From: an uncultured Coriobacteriaceae bacterium
GTDB taxonomy: Bacteria > Actinomycetota > Coriobacteriia > Coriobacteriales > Atopobiaceae
Reading direction: 5' to 3'
DNA: 64,000 nt
Assembly (NCBI GenBank): GCA_902790135.1
Contig: CADAQM010000015.1
Coordinates: forward strand, 1-64,000
The position numbers and the translations under genes are program-made. Shown here one piece after another: positions 33,123 through 42,635 of this stretch; the first letter of the stretch is position 1; each line of letters opens with the position of its first letter. The notes below the pieces were generated by a model that saw only the letters and a list, made by a program, of their open reading frames with translations, ran no database searches and had not been told where the DNA came from.

Positions 33123-35645
33123 CTAGAGATAGCGGCCCGTAATGGACTCGGGACAAGCCGCGACGTCCTCGGGCGTGCCTGCGCACACGATGCGACCGCC
33201 CTGCACGCCGCCGCCGGGGCCCATGTCGATCACCCAGTCCGCGTTGGCGATCATGTCCAGGTCGTGCTCGATGACCACCACTGTGGCCCCGCTGGCCACC
33301 AACCCCTGCAGCACGCCGAGCAGCACCTCCACGTCCAACGGATGCAGGCCGATCGTGGGCTCGTCGAAGACGAACAGTGCGTCGTCCTGGCGCTTGCCCA
33401 CCTCTCCCGCAAGCTTGAGACGCTGTGCCTCGCCGCCGGAGAGCGCAGGCGTGGCCTCGCCAAGCGTGAGGTAGCCCAGACCAAGGTCATGCAGAATCTG
33501 CAGCTTGGCACGCGCCTTGCGGAGCGTCCCCACGCGCTCGAGCGCCTCGTCCACGGTCAGCTCCATCAGCTCGGGTAGGCTCACATAGCCCAGCTTCTCT
33601 CCCCCTTTGCCGCGGCTCGTGTGCCGACGCACCTTCCAGGCCTCTGGCGCGTAGCGCGACCCGCCGCAGTCCGGGCAGGCAATCTCCACGTCGGGCAGAA
33701 ACTGCACGTCAAGCTGTATGGAACCCGTTCCGTCGCAGGTCGGGCAGCGGAGGCTTCCCGTGTTGTAGGAGAAGTCTCCCATCTTGAGGCCGCGCTCCTT
33801 GGCATCGGTCGTCGCGGCAAAGGCGCGCCGCAGGTCGTCGAGCACACCGGAGTAGGTTGCCACCGTCGAGCGCACATTGGCGCCGATGGGCGTGGCGTCG
33901 ATGAGGTGGACGCGACGGAGGCCCTCTGCCCCGACCTCGCGCACGTGGGCAGGCAGCTTCTCCCCCGCCACCTGCGCCTTCAGCGCGGGGACCAGCCCCT
34001 CGAGCACGAGCGTCGTCTTTCCTGAGCCGCTCACGCCCGTGACGGCGCAGAGCCGCCCGCGTGGGAACCAGGTCTCCAGCGGACGGACCGTGTGGATCTT
34101 GCCCGTCGACAGGTGGATGGCACCGCGCTCGAACATCTCCTCCGTGTCGCAGCGTTCGCGCACGCGCACCTGGCGCTCACCGGTGAGGAAGCCGCCGATG
34201 CGCGACCCCGGGGTCCGCGCGACCTCGTCCACCGTGCCCTGCGCGATCACCGTTCCGCCCTCGGCACCAGAGCCCGGGCCAATCTCGAGGATGTGGTCGG
34301 CCTCGCGCAGCAGGCGCACGTCATGGTCGACCACCACAACCGAGTTTCCATCCTCCACCAGGTCGTCCATGACCCCAAGCAGGCCGTCCACATTGGAGGG
34401 GTGCAGGCCAATGGAGGGCTCGTCCAGCACGTAGAGCACGCCGGTCGTGCGGTTGCGCACCGATCGGGCAAGCTGGGCGCGCTGGCGTTCGCCCGTCGAC
34501 AGCGTGCCGCTGGCACGGTCGAGCGACAGGTAGCCCAAGCCAAGCTGGCGCAGGCGATCTGCTGGCTCGACCGTCTCGCTCACGATGTTCTGAGCCATCG
34601 GCCGCAGGTCCTCCGGCACCAGCTCTGGCACGCGCGCAAGCCATACGACCAGCTCGTCAAGGGTCTTTGCTGTGGCCTGCGCGAGGTTGATCCCGTCGAT
34701 CAGCGGAGCGCGGGCCGCATCGGAGAGGCGCGTACCCCCGCAGTCCGGGCACGGCGCCTCGGAGAGGTAGCGCGCCACGCGCTTGAGCCCCTTCTCGTCG
34801 GTCACCTTGGCAAGCGCGTTCTCCACGCTGTGGCGCGCGGAGTAGTAGGTGAAGTCCATCTCGCCGGCCGTGCCGGTCTTCTCGTTGTGATAGAGGAGGT
34901 GATACTTGTCGGGCGCTCCGTGCAGGACAAAGTCCTGCTGCTCGGGGGTGAGGTCGCGGTAGGGCACGTCGGTCGGGATGCCTGCCTGACGCGCTATGTC
35001 CTTCATGAGCGACCACATGAGATGGCCCCACGGTGCGACGGCACCCTCGTCGATGGTCTTGCTCTCGTCGGGCACGAGGGTGCTCTCGTCAATGCTGCGC
35101 ACGGTGCCCGTTCCCGCGCAGGTCGGGCAGGCCCCCTCGCTGTTGAAGGCGAGTGCTTCGGCTCCCGGCCCGTAGAAGCGCGCTCCGCACTCCGGGCACA
35201 CCAGCTCCTGCTCGAGGGCCACCGCCATGCTGGGCTCCACGTAATGGCCGTTGGGGCATCGGTGGCTTCCCAGACGGCTGAAGAGCAGGCGCAGATGGTT
35301 GAGCAGCTCGGTGGACGTGCCAAAGGTGGAGCGCACGCCAGGGATCCCTGGCCGCTGACGCAGCGCGAGGGCGGCGGGCACGTGCAGCACCTCGTCCACC
35401 TGCGCACGACCCGCCTGACTGATGCGCCGGCGCGTGTAGGTGGAGAGACTCTCCATGTACCTGCGGCTTCCCTCGGCGTAGAGCACGCCGAGGGCCAGGC
35501 TCGACTTGCCCGATCCGCTGACGCCGGCGATACCCACCACCTCGCCGAGCGGCACCGACACATCGATGTTCTTGAGGTTGTGCACGCGCGCGCCTCGTAC
35601 CTCGATGGTCGAGGGCGGCGTGCGCACGATCTTCTGCTTGCTCAT
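33123..35645 (-). CDS. UvrA-like ABC-type ATPase (short, UvrA2/drug-resistance type)
   Basis: 840 residues from the ATG at 35645 (GGAGATGATCGC in front); canonical UvrA is about 940-960. Two ATPase cores are present: Walker A GVSGSGKSSLALG and GVSGSGKTTLVLEG; signatures GTLSTGERQRAQLARSV and ALSGGEAQRLKLAGEV; zinc cysteines in CPECGARFYG and CPTCDGTGSIQ. The shorter length suggests loss of the UvrB-binding insertion, as in UvrA class II proteins, linked to resistance to DNA-binding drugs. It would bind damaged or drug-bound DNA. Co-directional with aroDE, 25 bases downstream. Confidence 0.88.
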   Translation of the reverse strand: MSKQKIVRTPPSTIEVRGARVHNLKNIDVSVPLGEVVGIAGVSGSGKSSLALGVLYAEGSRRYMESLSTYTRRRISQAGRAQVDEVLHVPAALALRQRPGIPGVRSTFGTSTELLNHLRLLFSRLGSHRCPNGHYVEPSMAVALEQELVCPECGARFYGPGAEALAFNSEGACPTCAGTGTVRSIDESTLVPDESKTIDEGAVAPWGHLMWSLMKDIARQAGIPTDVPYRDLTPEQQDFVLHGAPDKYHLLYHNEKTGTAGEMDFTYYSARHSVENALAKVTDEKGLKRVARYLSEAPCPDCGGTRLSDAARAPLIDGINLAQATAKTLDELVVWLARVPELVPEDLRPMAQNIVSETVEPADRLRQLGLGYLSLDRASGTLSTGERQRAQLARSVRNRTTGVLYVLDEPSIGLHPSNVDGLLGVMDDLVEDGNSVVVVDHDVRLLREADHILEIGPGSGAEGGTVIAQGTVDEVARTPGSRIGGFLTGERQVRVRERCDTEEMFERGAIHLSTGKIHTVRPLETWFPRGRLCAVTGVSGSGKTTLVLEGLVPALKAQVAGEKLPAHVREVGAEGLRRVHLIDATPIGANVRSTVATYSGVLDDLRRAFAATTDAKERGLKMGDFSYNTGSLRCPTCDGTGSIQLDVQFLPDVEIACPDCGGSRYAPEAWKVRRHTSRGKGGEKLGYVSLPELMELTVDEALERVGTLRKARAKLQILHDLGLGYLTLGEATPALSGGEAQRLKLAGEVGKRQDDALFVFDEPTIGLHPLDVEVLLGVLQGLVASGATVVVIEHDLDMIANADWVIDMGPGGGVQGGRIVCAGTPEDVAACPESITGRYL

Positions 35646-35670
35646 GCGATCATCTCCAGGGAGTTGGCGG

Positions 35671-37380
35671 CTACTGGGCCGAGAGGACCTCTTGCTCGAC
35701 GGAGCGCGTGTCCATCTCCACGCCATACCAGATGGTCTCGCTCTCGGCGGCCTGCTCTAGGATCATGCCCAGGCCGCCGACGATCTTGCAGCCTGCGCCA
35801 ACCGCGTCCCGCAGCAGCTGCGTGATGCGCGGAAGGTAGATGACGTCGGCCACGGCGAGGCCCTCGTGGAGCAGCGCCGGATCCACGAGCGTGTCGGTGC
35901 TCTGCTCGCCCATGCCCACCGACGTGCTGTTCACCAGCACCGTTGCCTGGTCGATGCACGCCTTGAGCTGCGCGGCATCTCCCAGGTCGCGGCAGTTGAC
36001 CTGGCAGGAGCAGCGCTCGGCCAGCCGCGCCTGCAGGCGCTCGGCGTTCTGCCAGCTCGAGCGCCCCGGACGGCAGAACACGTCGATGCGCTCGGCCCCG
36101 TCGAGTGCCGCCTGCACCAGCACGGCACTCCCCGCGCCGCCGCAGCCCAAAAGCACCATGCGAGCACCCTCGCTCGCAACGCCGTGGGCGCGCAGGTTAC
36201 GCATGAAGCCCGCGCCGTCGGTGTTGTGGCCGCAGAGCCTGCCGTCGCGCTTGCTGATGACGTTGACGGCACCGATGAGCTCGGCCGCGACGTCCATCTC
36301 GTCGAGCAGGGGGATGACCGCCTGCTTGAAGGGCATGGTCACGTTTGCGCCGTCCCAGCCCTCCATGGCGCGCATGGCGCCCAGCACGGAGGGCAGCTGC
36401 TCGTCGCTGGCAACGTCAAAGCACAGGTAGCGCGTGTCGATGCCGAGGCGCGCGAACGAGTGATTGTGCATGGCCGGCGAGAGCGAGTGGCCCGTGGGAT
36501 TGCCCAGAAGGCAGATCATATGCGTGTGGCCACTGATCTCCTTGGGAGCCGCGGGAGGCGCGGGCTCAGCGGGACGAGGCGCCTCGTCTGCCGTGTCGTC
36601 TGCGGCGGGCTCGTCCGGCGCGGTCATGTTGCGATGGATTGCCTCGAGCACCGGCAGCGCCTGGGAGAGCTCCACCTGGCCCGGTGCCGACGCACGGCCG
36701 AGCGCGCAGAACGTGAGCGCACTGCCAAACACCTCGCCCGACAGGCGCGAGTTGGTGCCCGAGGCGCCCATGGCCATCGTCAGCAGCGGCACGTCGAGCT
36801 GCTCGCGCGCCTGCGACGTGGCGCGCATGAGGTCGTGGGTCTCCTGGTTGCTCTTTGACATGGCCGCCAGCTTGGGAATGTCCGCACCGAGCCCTGCCAT
36901 GTGCACCAGCTGCGCACTCATCCAGTCGACGGAGGGCATGGCCGCAAAGTCGTGATGGGAGACGATGGTACGCACGCCATTGTCGTGCGCAAGCTTTGCC
37001 AGAGCGCCCACCAGGCGGTCGCCGAGGCCGATCTCCACGTCCACGAGATCCGCGCCGCGCGCCGTGATGACGGCGCAGGTCAGGAGCATCGCGCGCTCGG
37101 GGGCCAGCTCGATGTGGCCACCCTGGTCCTTGGAGCGCAGCGTAAAGATGAGCGGCGTGTCGGGCAGGGCGCTCATGAGCTCGCGACTCGTGGCAATGAC
37201 CGCCACCTCGCTGTCGAGCGACCCAAAGAAGTCCGCGCGCCACTCCAGGCAGTCCGCGCCGGCCGCGACGGCGCGTTTGGCCGTGGCAAGCAGGCCCTCT
37301 CGGTCGGCATCCATCAGCGAGACGATCGTCTTCGTCCGGCCTTCTCCGATACGCACACCCTTGATCTCGAGCACTGCCAT
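35671..37380 (-). CDS. aroDE: Bifunctional 3-dehydroquinate dehydratase / shikimate dehydrogenase
   Basis: 569 residues from the ATG at 37380 (GCAGGAGG in front). Residues 1-~235 are a type I dehydroquinase: catalytic His in IVSHHDF, Schiff-base Lys in IPKLAAMSKSNQETHDL and the AMGASGTNSRLSGEVFGS loop. A disordered Ala/Pro/Glu linker (~252-280) joins it to shikimate dehydrogenase: GNPTGHSLSPAMHN, NVTMPFKQAVIP with the catalytic Lys, and the NADP loop LLGCGGAGSAV. It performs two successive steps of the shikimate pathway. The plant-like fusion order (AroD then AroE) is unusual in bacteria but known in some. Confidence 0.93.
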   Translation of the reverse strand: MAVLEIKGVRIGEGRTKTIVSLMDADREGLLATAKRAVAAGADCLEWRADFFGSLDSEVAVIATSRELMSALPDTPLIFTLRSKDQGGHIELAPERAMLLTCAVITARGADLVDVEIGLGDRLVGALAKLAHDNGVRTIVSHHDFAAMPSVDWMSAQLVHMAGLGADIPKLAAMSKSNQETHDLMRATSQAREQLDVPLLTMAMGASGTNSRLSGEVFGSALTFCALGRASAPGQVELSQALPVLEAIHRNMTAPDEPAADDTADEAPRPAEPAPPAAPKEISGHTHMICLLGNPTGHSLSPAMHNHSFARLGIDTRYLCFDVASDEQLPSVLGAMRAMEGWDGANVTMPFKQAVIPLLDEMDVAAELIGAVNVISKRDGRLCGHNTDGAGFMRNLRAHGVASEGARMVLLGCGGAGSAVLVQAALDGAERIDVFCRPGRSSWQNAERLQARLAERCSCQVNCRDLGDAAQLKACIDQATVLVNSTSVGMGEQSTDTLVDPALLHEGLAVADVIYLPRITQLLRDAVGAGCKIVGGLGMILEQAAESETIWYGVEMDTRSVEQEVLSAQ

Positions 37381-37560
37381 GAGAACCTCCTGCCGCAATT
37401 TGCATCAGACAATCTTACCGCATGGGTCACAGGCAGAAAGCGGGTACCCGGGCGCTGGGACAGGTCCGCCCCAACGTGAACAATCAGCCACAAATGAGAG
37501 CCCCTCGACTCGCATAGGTACAATAGACCGACAAGGTAGTGACCCACCAACGGAGGCCCC

Positions 37561-38760
37561 ATGAGCAAGATCGAGATGAAGACCCCGCTCGTCGAGATGG
37601 ACGGCGACGAGATGACCCGCATCATCTGGCAGATGATCAAGGACGAGCTGATCTGCCCGTTTGTCGACCTCAAGACCGAGTACTACGACCTCGGGCTCGA
37701 GAACCGCGAGGCCACGGGCGACCAGGTCACCGTCGACTCCGCTGAGGCCACCAAGCGTCTGGGCGTTGCCGTCAAGTGCGCGACCATCACCCCCAACGCC
37801 GCACGCATGGACGAGTATCACCTGAGCAACATGTGGAAGAGCCCCAACGGCACCATCCGCGCCATCCTCGACGGCACCGTGTTCCGCGCGCCCATCGTAG
37901 TCAAGGGCATCGAGCCGTACGTGCGCACCTGGAAGAAGCCTATCACCATCGCCCGCCACGCCTACGGTGACGTGTACAAGAACACCGAGCTGCGCATTCC
38001 CGCGCCGGGCAAGGTCGAGCTGGTCTACACGCCCGCGGACGGCGGCGAGGAGGTGCGCGCCACGGTGCAGGAGTTTGACCAGCCGGGCATCGCGCAGGGC
38101 ATCCACAACCTCGACGCGTCCATCGCCAGCTTCGCGCGTGCCAGCTTCGAGTACGCCCTCTCCACGGGCCAAGACATCTGGTTTGCCTCCAAGGACACCA
38201 TCTCCAAGACCTACGACCACCGCTTCAAGGACATCTTCCAAGAGATCTTCGACCAGGAGTACAAGGCGCGCTTCGACGAGGCCGGCATCGAGTACTTCTA
38301 CACGCTCATCGACGACGCGGTCGCACGCGTGATTCGCAGCGAGGGCGGCTTCATCTGGGCCTGCAAGAACTACGACGGCGACGTGATGAGCGACATGCTC
38401 TCCACAGCATTCGGCAGCCTTGCCATGATGACCAGCGTGCTGGTGAGCCCGCATGGTTACTTTGAGTACGAGGCGGCCCACGGAACCGTACAGCGCCACT
38501 ACTACAAGCATCTCGCCGGCGAGGAGACGTCCACCAACTCGGTGGCCACGATCTTCGCCTGGACCGGAGCCCTACGTAAGCGCGGCGAGCTCGACGAGCT
38601 GCCCGAGCTGGTTGCCTTTGCCGATCGCCTCGAGCAGGCCACGATTGCCACGATCGAAGCGGGCGAGATGACTGGCGACCTCGCCGCGATCACCACGCTC
38701 GAGAACCCCACCAAGCTCAACACGCGCGACTTCATCATGGCCGTCGCCGGACGCCTGTAG
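37561..38760 (+). CDS. icd: NADP-dependent isocitrate dehydrogenase (eukaryotic-type)
   Basis: 399 residues after CGGAGGCCCC. It belongs to the homodimeric type II group common in eukaryotes and some bacteria: [22 protein letters not shown] at the start, [22 protein letters not shown], the metal-binding [23 protein letters not shown] and [11 protein letters not shown]. It makes 2-oxoglutarate and NADPH in the cytoplasm; in an anaerobe this mainly serves glutamate synthesis. Single gene with its own terminator. Confidence 0.95.
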   Translation: MSKIEMKTPLVEMDGDEMTRIIWQMIKDELICPFVDLKTEYYDLGLENREATGDQVTVDSAEATKRLGVAVKCATITPNAARMDEYHLSNMWKSPNGTIRAILDGTVFRAPIVVKGIEPYVRTWKKPITIARHAYGDVYKNTELRIPAPGKVELVYTPADGGEEVRATVQEFDQPGIAQGIHNLDASIASFARASFEYALSTGQDIWFASKDTISKTYDHRFKDIFQEIFDQEYKARFDEAGIEYFYTLIDDAVARVIRSEGGFIWACKNYDGDVMSDMLSTAFGSLAMMTSVLVSPHGYFEYEAAHGTVQRHYYKHLAGEETSTNSVATIFAWTGALRKRGELDELPELVAFADRLEQATIATIEAGEMTGDLAAITTLENPTKLNTRDFIMAVAGRL

Positions 38761-38793
38761 GCGTAGCAACGCTCGCGCATATCGCACGAAAAG

Positions 38794-38825
38794 GGGCTGC
38801 CTCTGACATGGGTCTGAGGCAGCCC
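38794..38825. terminator. Terminator after icd
   Basis: GGGCTGCCTC (38794-38803) pairs with GAGGCAGCCC (38816-38825). The AAAA before the stem would give a U run for minus-strand transcripts. Confidence 0.65.
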
Positions 38826-38958
38826 TCCTCACGACAGCGACGCCCTCAAAGCCTCGGAATCTTTTGTTATTGCCAGCATGTCATTAGGTCAATCCGACGA
38901 GAATGCACTACAATGACGTCGTTAATATCTTGTGCGCGATTATCTAAGGACTGCAACA

Positions 38959-39402
38959 ATGTCGGACGAGACCCAAGACTTCAATCCCCTAAGCCTGGAC
39001 AACCAGCTCTGCTTCCCCCTGTACGCCGCGTCGCGCGAGCTCACGCGGCACTACAAGCCATTTCTTGACCCCCTGGGACTCACCTATCCCCAGTATGTGA
39101 CCATGATGGCGCTCTGGGAGCATGACGAGGTGAAGGTCGGCGAGCTGGGCGAGCGCGTGCATCTGGACTCCGCGACGCTTACCCCGCTGCTCAAGCGCCT
39201 CGAGGCGCATGGCTACGTGTCGCGCAGGCGCTCCACATCGGACGAGCGCGCGGTGATCGTGTCGCTCACCGACGAGGGCCGCAAGCTTCGCGAGCGCGCG
39301 CTCAGCGTGCCGAGCTGCATCGTCGGCTGCATCTCCATGGATGTCGAGGAGGCACTGCAGCTAAAGGCGCTGCTCGAGAAGCTCCTCGCCGGCCTCAACT
39401 AG
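38959..39402 (+). CDS. MarR-family regulator, OhrR-like
   Basis: 147 residues from the ATG at 38959 (AAGGA upstream). It begins [44 protein letters not shown]; the Cys in DNQLCF is where OhrR senses organic peroxides. The winged helix includes [42 protein letters not shown]. It likely represses genes for peroxide defence until the Cys is oxidised. No ohr gene is adjacent, so its targets lie elsewhere or only itself. A terminator follows. Confidence 0.88.
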   Translation: MSDETQDFNPLSLDNQLCFPLYAASRELTRHYKPFLDPLGLTYPQYVTMMALWEHDEVKVGELGERVHLDSATLTPLLKRLEAHGYVSRRRSTSDERAVIVSLTDEGRKLRERALSVPSCIVGCISMDVEEALQLKALLEKLLAGLN

Positions 39403-39411
39403 CTGACAAGA

Positions 39412-39442
39412 TCGGTCCCCGATGCTGGGCATCGGGGACCGA
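39412..39442. terminator. Terminator between the MarR gene and a convergent membrane protein gene
   Basis: TCGGTCCCCGATGC and GCATCGGGGACCGA form a perfect 14-bp stem with a 3-base loop. It serves both converging genes; no long U run on either side. Confidence 0.7.
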
Positions 39443-39481
39443 CACATGAACGTTCGCCTGTCGTTTGGACGCGTTGCCGCG

Positions 39482-40240
39482 TTACTTGCTGTCTCCCAGC
39501 GCGTCGAACTCCGCTGCCACCTCGTCCCATGCCGGATCGTTGACAAAGGTGGGCACCTGGGTCGGAGCCGGGGTCGCACCCGCACCGGGGTCGAGCACCG
39601 TGGTCGGCGGGGCAGCTTCCACCGCTGTCGTCACGGTTGTCATGTCGGGAACATCGGAGTAGTCCGGTTCGGCGGTGACCGTGGTCGGATCGGCCGCCAT
39701 CTGCTCCTGCTGCTTGCCCAAAAGCGAGCCCGCCACCAGCGCCCGCGTCGCCATGAACAGGAACAGGCCCGCGATCACGCACATGCCGTTCACGTCGAAG
39801 CTCATGACCGCCATGGGAGAGCCGCCCCTCTGGATGGCCATGACGACCTTGGCGATGTTGCCCGCCAGCGTGGGCAAGAAGCCCAGCAGCATGAACAGGA
39901 ACGCGATGAACTTGAGCTGACGGAGCTGTCCGGTGCGGAAGGCGTCGTCCTTCTTGGACATCTTGCGGAACATCAGAATCCCAAGCAGGCCGATGAGCAC
40001 AAACAGCACGGCCCTTGTCGCGCACTCGGCAAGCGCCAGATAGGTGTCGCTTAGCGTCGGGACGATGACGTACAGTGCGCGGACCATCAGCTCCGGCAGG
40101 CGCGTATTGGTGGCGACAATCGCGGCGACGCCCGCATACATCAACCCGATAAGCAGCATGATCACCGACAGGACGGAGCCCGCCTTGCACGCCTTGTGGA
40201 GCCGCTCCCGCACGACCTCCCTGCTAACGTAATCTGCCAT
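39482..40240 (-). CDS. Four-helix membrane protein with Thr/Pro-rich tail
   Basis: 252 residues. Four membrane segments (SVLSVIMLLIGLMYAGVAAIVA; AVLFVLIGLLGILMF; FIAFLFMLLGFLPTLAGNIA; MCVIAGLFLFMATRALVAGSLL) are followed by a ~75-residue tail rich in Thr, Pro and Ala. The hydrophobic layout is like DUF2975-type proteins, but I cannot confirm it. The tail is probably cytoplasmic and disordered. It is the last gene before the MarR terminator; function unknown. Confidence 0.7.
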   Translation of the reverse strand: MADYVSREVVRERLHKACKAGSVLSVIMLLIGLMYAGVAAIVATNTRLPELMVRALYVIVPTLSDTYLALAECATRAVLFVLIGLLGILMFRKMSKKDDAFRTGQLRQLKFIAFLFMLLGFLPTLAGNIAKVVMAIQRGGSPMAVMSFDVNGMCVIAGLFLFMATRALVAGSLLGKQQEQMAADPTTVTAEPDYSDVPDMTTVTTAVEAAPPTTVLDPGAGATPAPTQVPTFVNDPAWDEVAAEFDALGDSK

Positions 40241-40315
40241 GTCGTACCTCCCGTTGCTGTGTGTTCCTGCTGCGTTGCTGCCGTTTCTCTCATTGGGACG
40301 GAGCGAAGTCCGTGC

Positions 40316-40798
40316 CTACACCACGGCCTCCTCAGGCAGCTCGATCTGGCGATATGACACGCCGCAGCGATCGAGCACCGCCTTGGAAATGAGGTTGCCC
40401 TCGGTGCCGTTGTACTTGTCATCCAGATATATCACCTCGCCGATACCAGCCTGTACCAGCGTCTTTGCGCACTCTTGACAGGGGAACAGCGTGACGTAGG
40501 CGCGAGCGCCCGCCATGTCCTTGAGCGATCCACGGTAGTTGAGGATGGCGTTTGCCTCCGCGTGGATCACGTAGCTGTGCTTGTCGCGCAGGGGGTCGTC
40601 CGAGGCGTCCCACGGAAACTCATCGTCCTCGAGGCCAATGGGCGTGCCGTTGTAGCCCACCGAGAGGATGCGGTTGTCGCTGCCGGCGATGCAGGCACCA
40701 ACCTGCGTGTTGGGGTCCTTGCTACGCATGCTCGCCGCTATGGCCACCCGCATGAAGAACTCGTCCCACGAGATGACATCCGAACGCTTGCCAGGCAT
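40316..40798 (-). CDS. Deoxycytidylate (dCMP) deaminase
   Basis: 160 residues from the ATG at 40798, with GGGAGGGAACA in front. Zinc-deaminase motifs: HAEANAI (His ligand and catalytic Glu) and FPCQECAKTL (PCxxC, two Cys ligands). The dCMP-specific N-terminus SWDEFFMRVAIAASMRSKDPNTQVGACI and SVGYNGTPIGLEDDEFPW fits the ComEB/dCMP deaminase group. It converts dCMP to dUMP for thymidylate synthesis. Divergently transcribed from the TIGR00300-type gene. Confidence 0.93.
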   Translation of the reverse strand: MPGKRSDVISWDEFFMRVAIAASMRSKDPNTQVGACIAGSDNRILSVGYNGTPIGLEDDEFPWDASDDPLRDKHSYVIHAEANAILNYRGSLKDMAGARAYVTLFPCQECAKTLVQAGIGEVIYLDDKYNGTEGNLISKAVLDRCGVSYRQIELPEEAVV

Positions 40799-40989
40799 TG
40801 TTCCCTCCCCCTCACGTTGTGACGACCCCTCACATGATAGTAGAACGGACACGTACCGTAGCCAGCGCTTTCGCCTTTGATAACGAGCTGTTACCCACTT
40901 GTCGCATAATACGTGAAGCCATTGACCGAAACGGTCATTTGGAGTTTGCTATCACCTGCCATCGCTTCGCATGCAGCATAGGAGTCTCT

Positions 40990-42093
40990 ATGTCCTTTTC
41001 TCTGCCCACCTATACGGCCCCTGACTTCGACAAGCCCTACTACCGGCATGTGCCGGACGTTCAGTGGGCTGTATGCGACATGGACGGCGTCGCGCCGGCA
41101 GGCTTCCATAGCACCTCGATGCATCCCGAGTACTTCAAGATCGACGGGCAGTGGCGTCTGTTGCCCGACATCATGATGGACGACGTCGTGCGTCTCACGT
41201 CGAAGGGTGAGCTGGAGGTCGTTCCCGGCCGCAGCCTGCGCAGGGGCGATCGCGTAGCCCTCGGCCGCAGCGACCACGGCGAGGAGGGCATCCTCGTCTG
41301 GACGATGGGCTTCGAGACGGTATCTGAGTCATCTGGCGACGCTTTTGCCTTTCGCCAGAGCCGCAGCCGCGAGACCTCCTACTCGCGCGATTACGACCGC
41401 CTCGTCGAGCTGCTCGAGTGCGAGAAGGCCACTGGCGGCAACGTGCTGTGGGTGATGGGACCGGCCTTCACCTTTGATGCGGCCGCACGTCATGCCATGC
41501 AGTGCATGGTGGAGGCGGGCTACGTGGACGGCGTGCTCGGCGGCAACGCCCTGGCGACGCACGACCTCGAGGGTGCCCTGATGCACACCGCGCTCGGGCA
41601 GGACATCTACACCCAGGAGTCCATGCCCCAGGGGCACTACAACCACATCGACGTCATCAACGAGGTGCGTCGCTCCGGCTCGGTCCCCCAGTTCATCGAG
41701 GACCACAACATCGATAACGGCATCATGTATGCGCTGGTCAAGCACAACGTTCCCTTTGTGCTGGCGGGCTCCATCCGCGACGACGGCCCCCTGCCCGAGG
41801 TGTTTGGCGACGCATATGACGCACAGGATGCCATGTGCACCCTCATCCGCAAGTCGACGACGATCATCTGCATGGCCACGATGCTGCACTCGATCGCCAC
41901 GGGCAACCTCGCCGCGTCGTACTGCCTCACTCCCGAGGGCGACGTGCGCCCCAAGTTCTTCTACGCGGTGGACGCCACCGAGTTCGCGGTCAACAAGCTG
42001 CGCGATCGAGGCAGCCTGTCGGCCACGACCATCGTCACGAACGCGCGCGACTTCATCAACAACGTGGCACGTGGGGTTGGCGCCCTCAAGTAG
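40990..42093 (+). CDS. TIGR00300-type protein (LOR/SDH-related, ornithine cyclodeaminase-like)
   Basis: 367 residues from the ATG at 40990 (AGGAG six bases upstream). Conserved stretches include VMGPAFTFDAAARHAMQCMVEAGYVDGVLGGNALATHDLEGALMHTALG and GHYNHIDVINEVRRSGS, which I associate with the TIGR00300/LOR-SDH region family; an archaeal member is an ornithine cyclodeaminase and a cyanobacterial homologue forms part of an arginine-dihydrolase/cyclodeaminase. An NAD(P)-binding role is expected. The N-terminal ~100 residues are typical, but no fused arginine dihydrolase is present. The reaction here is inferred. Confidence 0.65.
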   Translation: MSFSLPTYTAPDFDKPYYRHVPDVQWAVCDMDGVAPAGFHSTSMHPEYFKIDGQWRLLPDIMMDDVVRLTSKGELEVVPGRSLRRGDRVALGRSDHGEEGILVWTMGFETVSESSGDAFAFRQSRSRETSYSRDYDRLVELLECEKATGGNVLWVMGPAFTFDAAARHAMQCMVEAGYVDGVLGGNALATHDLEGALMHTALGQDIYTQESMPQGHYNHIDVINEVRRSGSVPQFIEDHNIDNGIMYALVKHNVPFVLAGSIRDDGPLPEVFGDAYDAQDAMCTLIRKSTTIICMATMLHSIATGNLAASYCLTPEGDVRPKFFYAVDATEFAVNKLRDRGSLSATTIVTNARDFINNVARGVGALK

Positions 42094-42246
42094 CACGTCA
42101 GAGAACGCGCTGAGAAAGATTCTTGCATTGTCGATAGCGCCGGCGCCATGACCGGCGATGCCAGCATGCCGCTACCGTTCTGTTTGACACTTCGGCTGTC
42201 ACGAGGGGTCGACTGAGGGCAAGCGCATATTGAATCCTCGCCTGAA

Positions 42247-42300
42247 TTGACAGAATACTGTGTGTCGCATAGTATATCCGCATACTATGCGACACACAGT
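42247..42300 (+). promoter_or_regulatory. padR promoter with a 19-bp perfect inverted repeat
   Basis: A consensus -35 TTGACA (42247-42252) and -10 TAGTAT (42270-42275) are 17 bases apart. The arms ACTGTGTGTCGCATAGTAT (42257-42275) and ATACTATGCGACACACAGT (42282-42300) are exact complements with a 6-base spacer, and the left arm covers the promoter spacer and -10. This is a near-ideal repressor site, most likely for the PadR protein encoded 20 bases on. Confidence 0.85.
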
Positions 42301-42320
42301 AACTGGAAGGAGGGCAGTCG

Positions 42321-42635
42321 GTGGAATCTCAGCTCAAACGAGGGTTTCTAGAATTGTGCGTGTTAGCGACGCTTGCGCACGGCGATTCATATGGCTATCA
42401 GATCATCAAAGACATGCCTCGGGCGCTTGGGATGACCGAGTCGACCTTGTATCCCATTCTGCGTCGATTGAAGGCACAGGGTTCGCTGAGCGAAAACGCC
42501 CAGGAGCACGGGGGACGTACGCGCAAGTACTTCACCATCACCGATAAAGGGCGCCGGCAGCTGGACGAATTCGCCCAGGAAGAACAGGCCATTCAAGAGA
42601 TTCTGGCATATGTATTGAAAGGGGCGGCAAAGTGA
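42321..42635 (+). CDS. PadR-family transcriptional repressor
   Basis: 104 residues beginning at a GTG (42321) with GGAAGGAGGG nine bases upstream. The winged helix has the PadR pattern: LKRGFLELCVLATLAHGDSYGYQIIKDM, then ESTLYPILRRLKAQGSLSE, then GRTRKYFTITDKGRRQL. It is the short, single-domain type that usually controls itself and a following membrane-protein gene. It overlaps the DUF1700 gene by 4 bases. Its probable operator is the long palindrome over the promoter. Confidence 0.92.
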   Translation: MESQLKRGFLELCVLATLAHGDSYGYQIIKDMPRALGMTESTLYPILRRLKAQGSLSENAQEHGGRTRKYFTITDKGRRQLDEFAQEEQAIQEILAYVLKGAAK

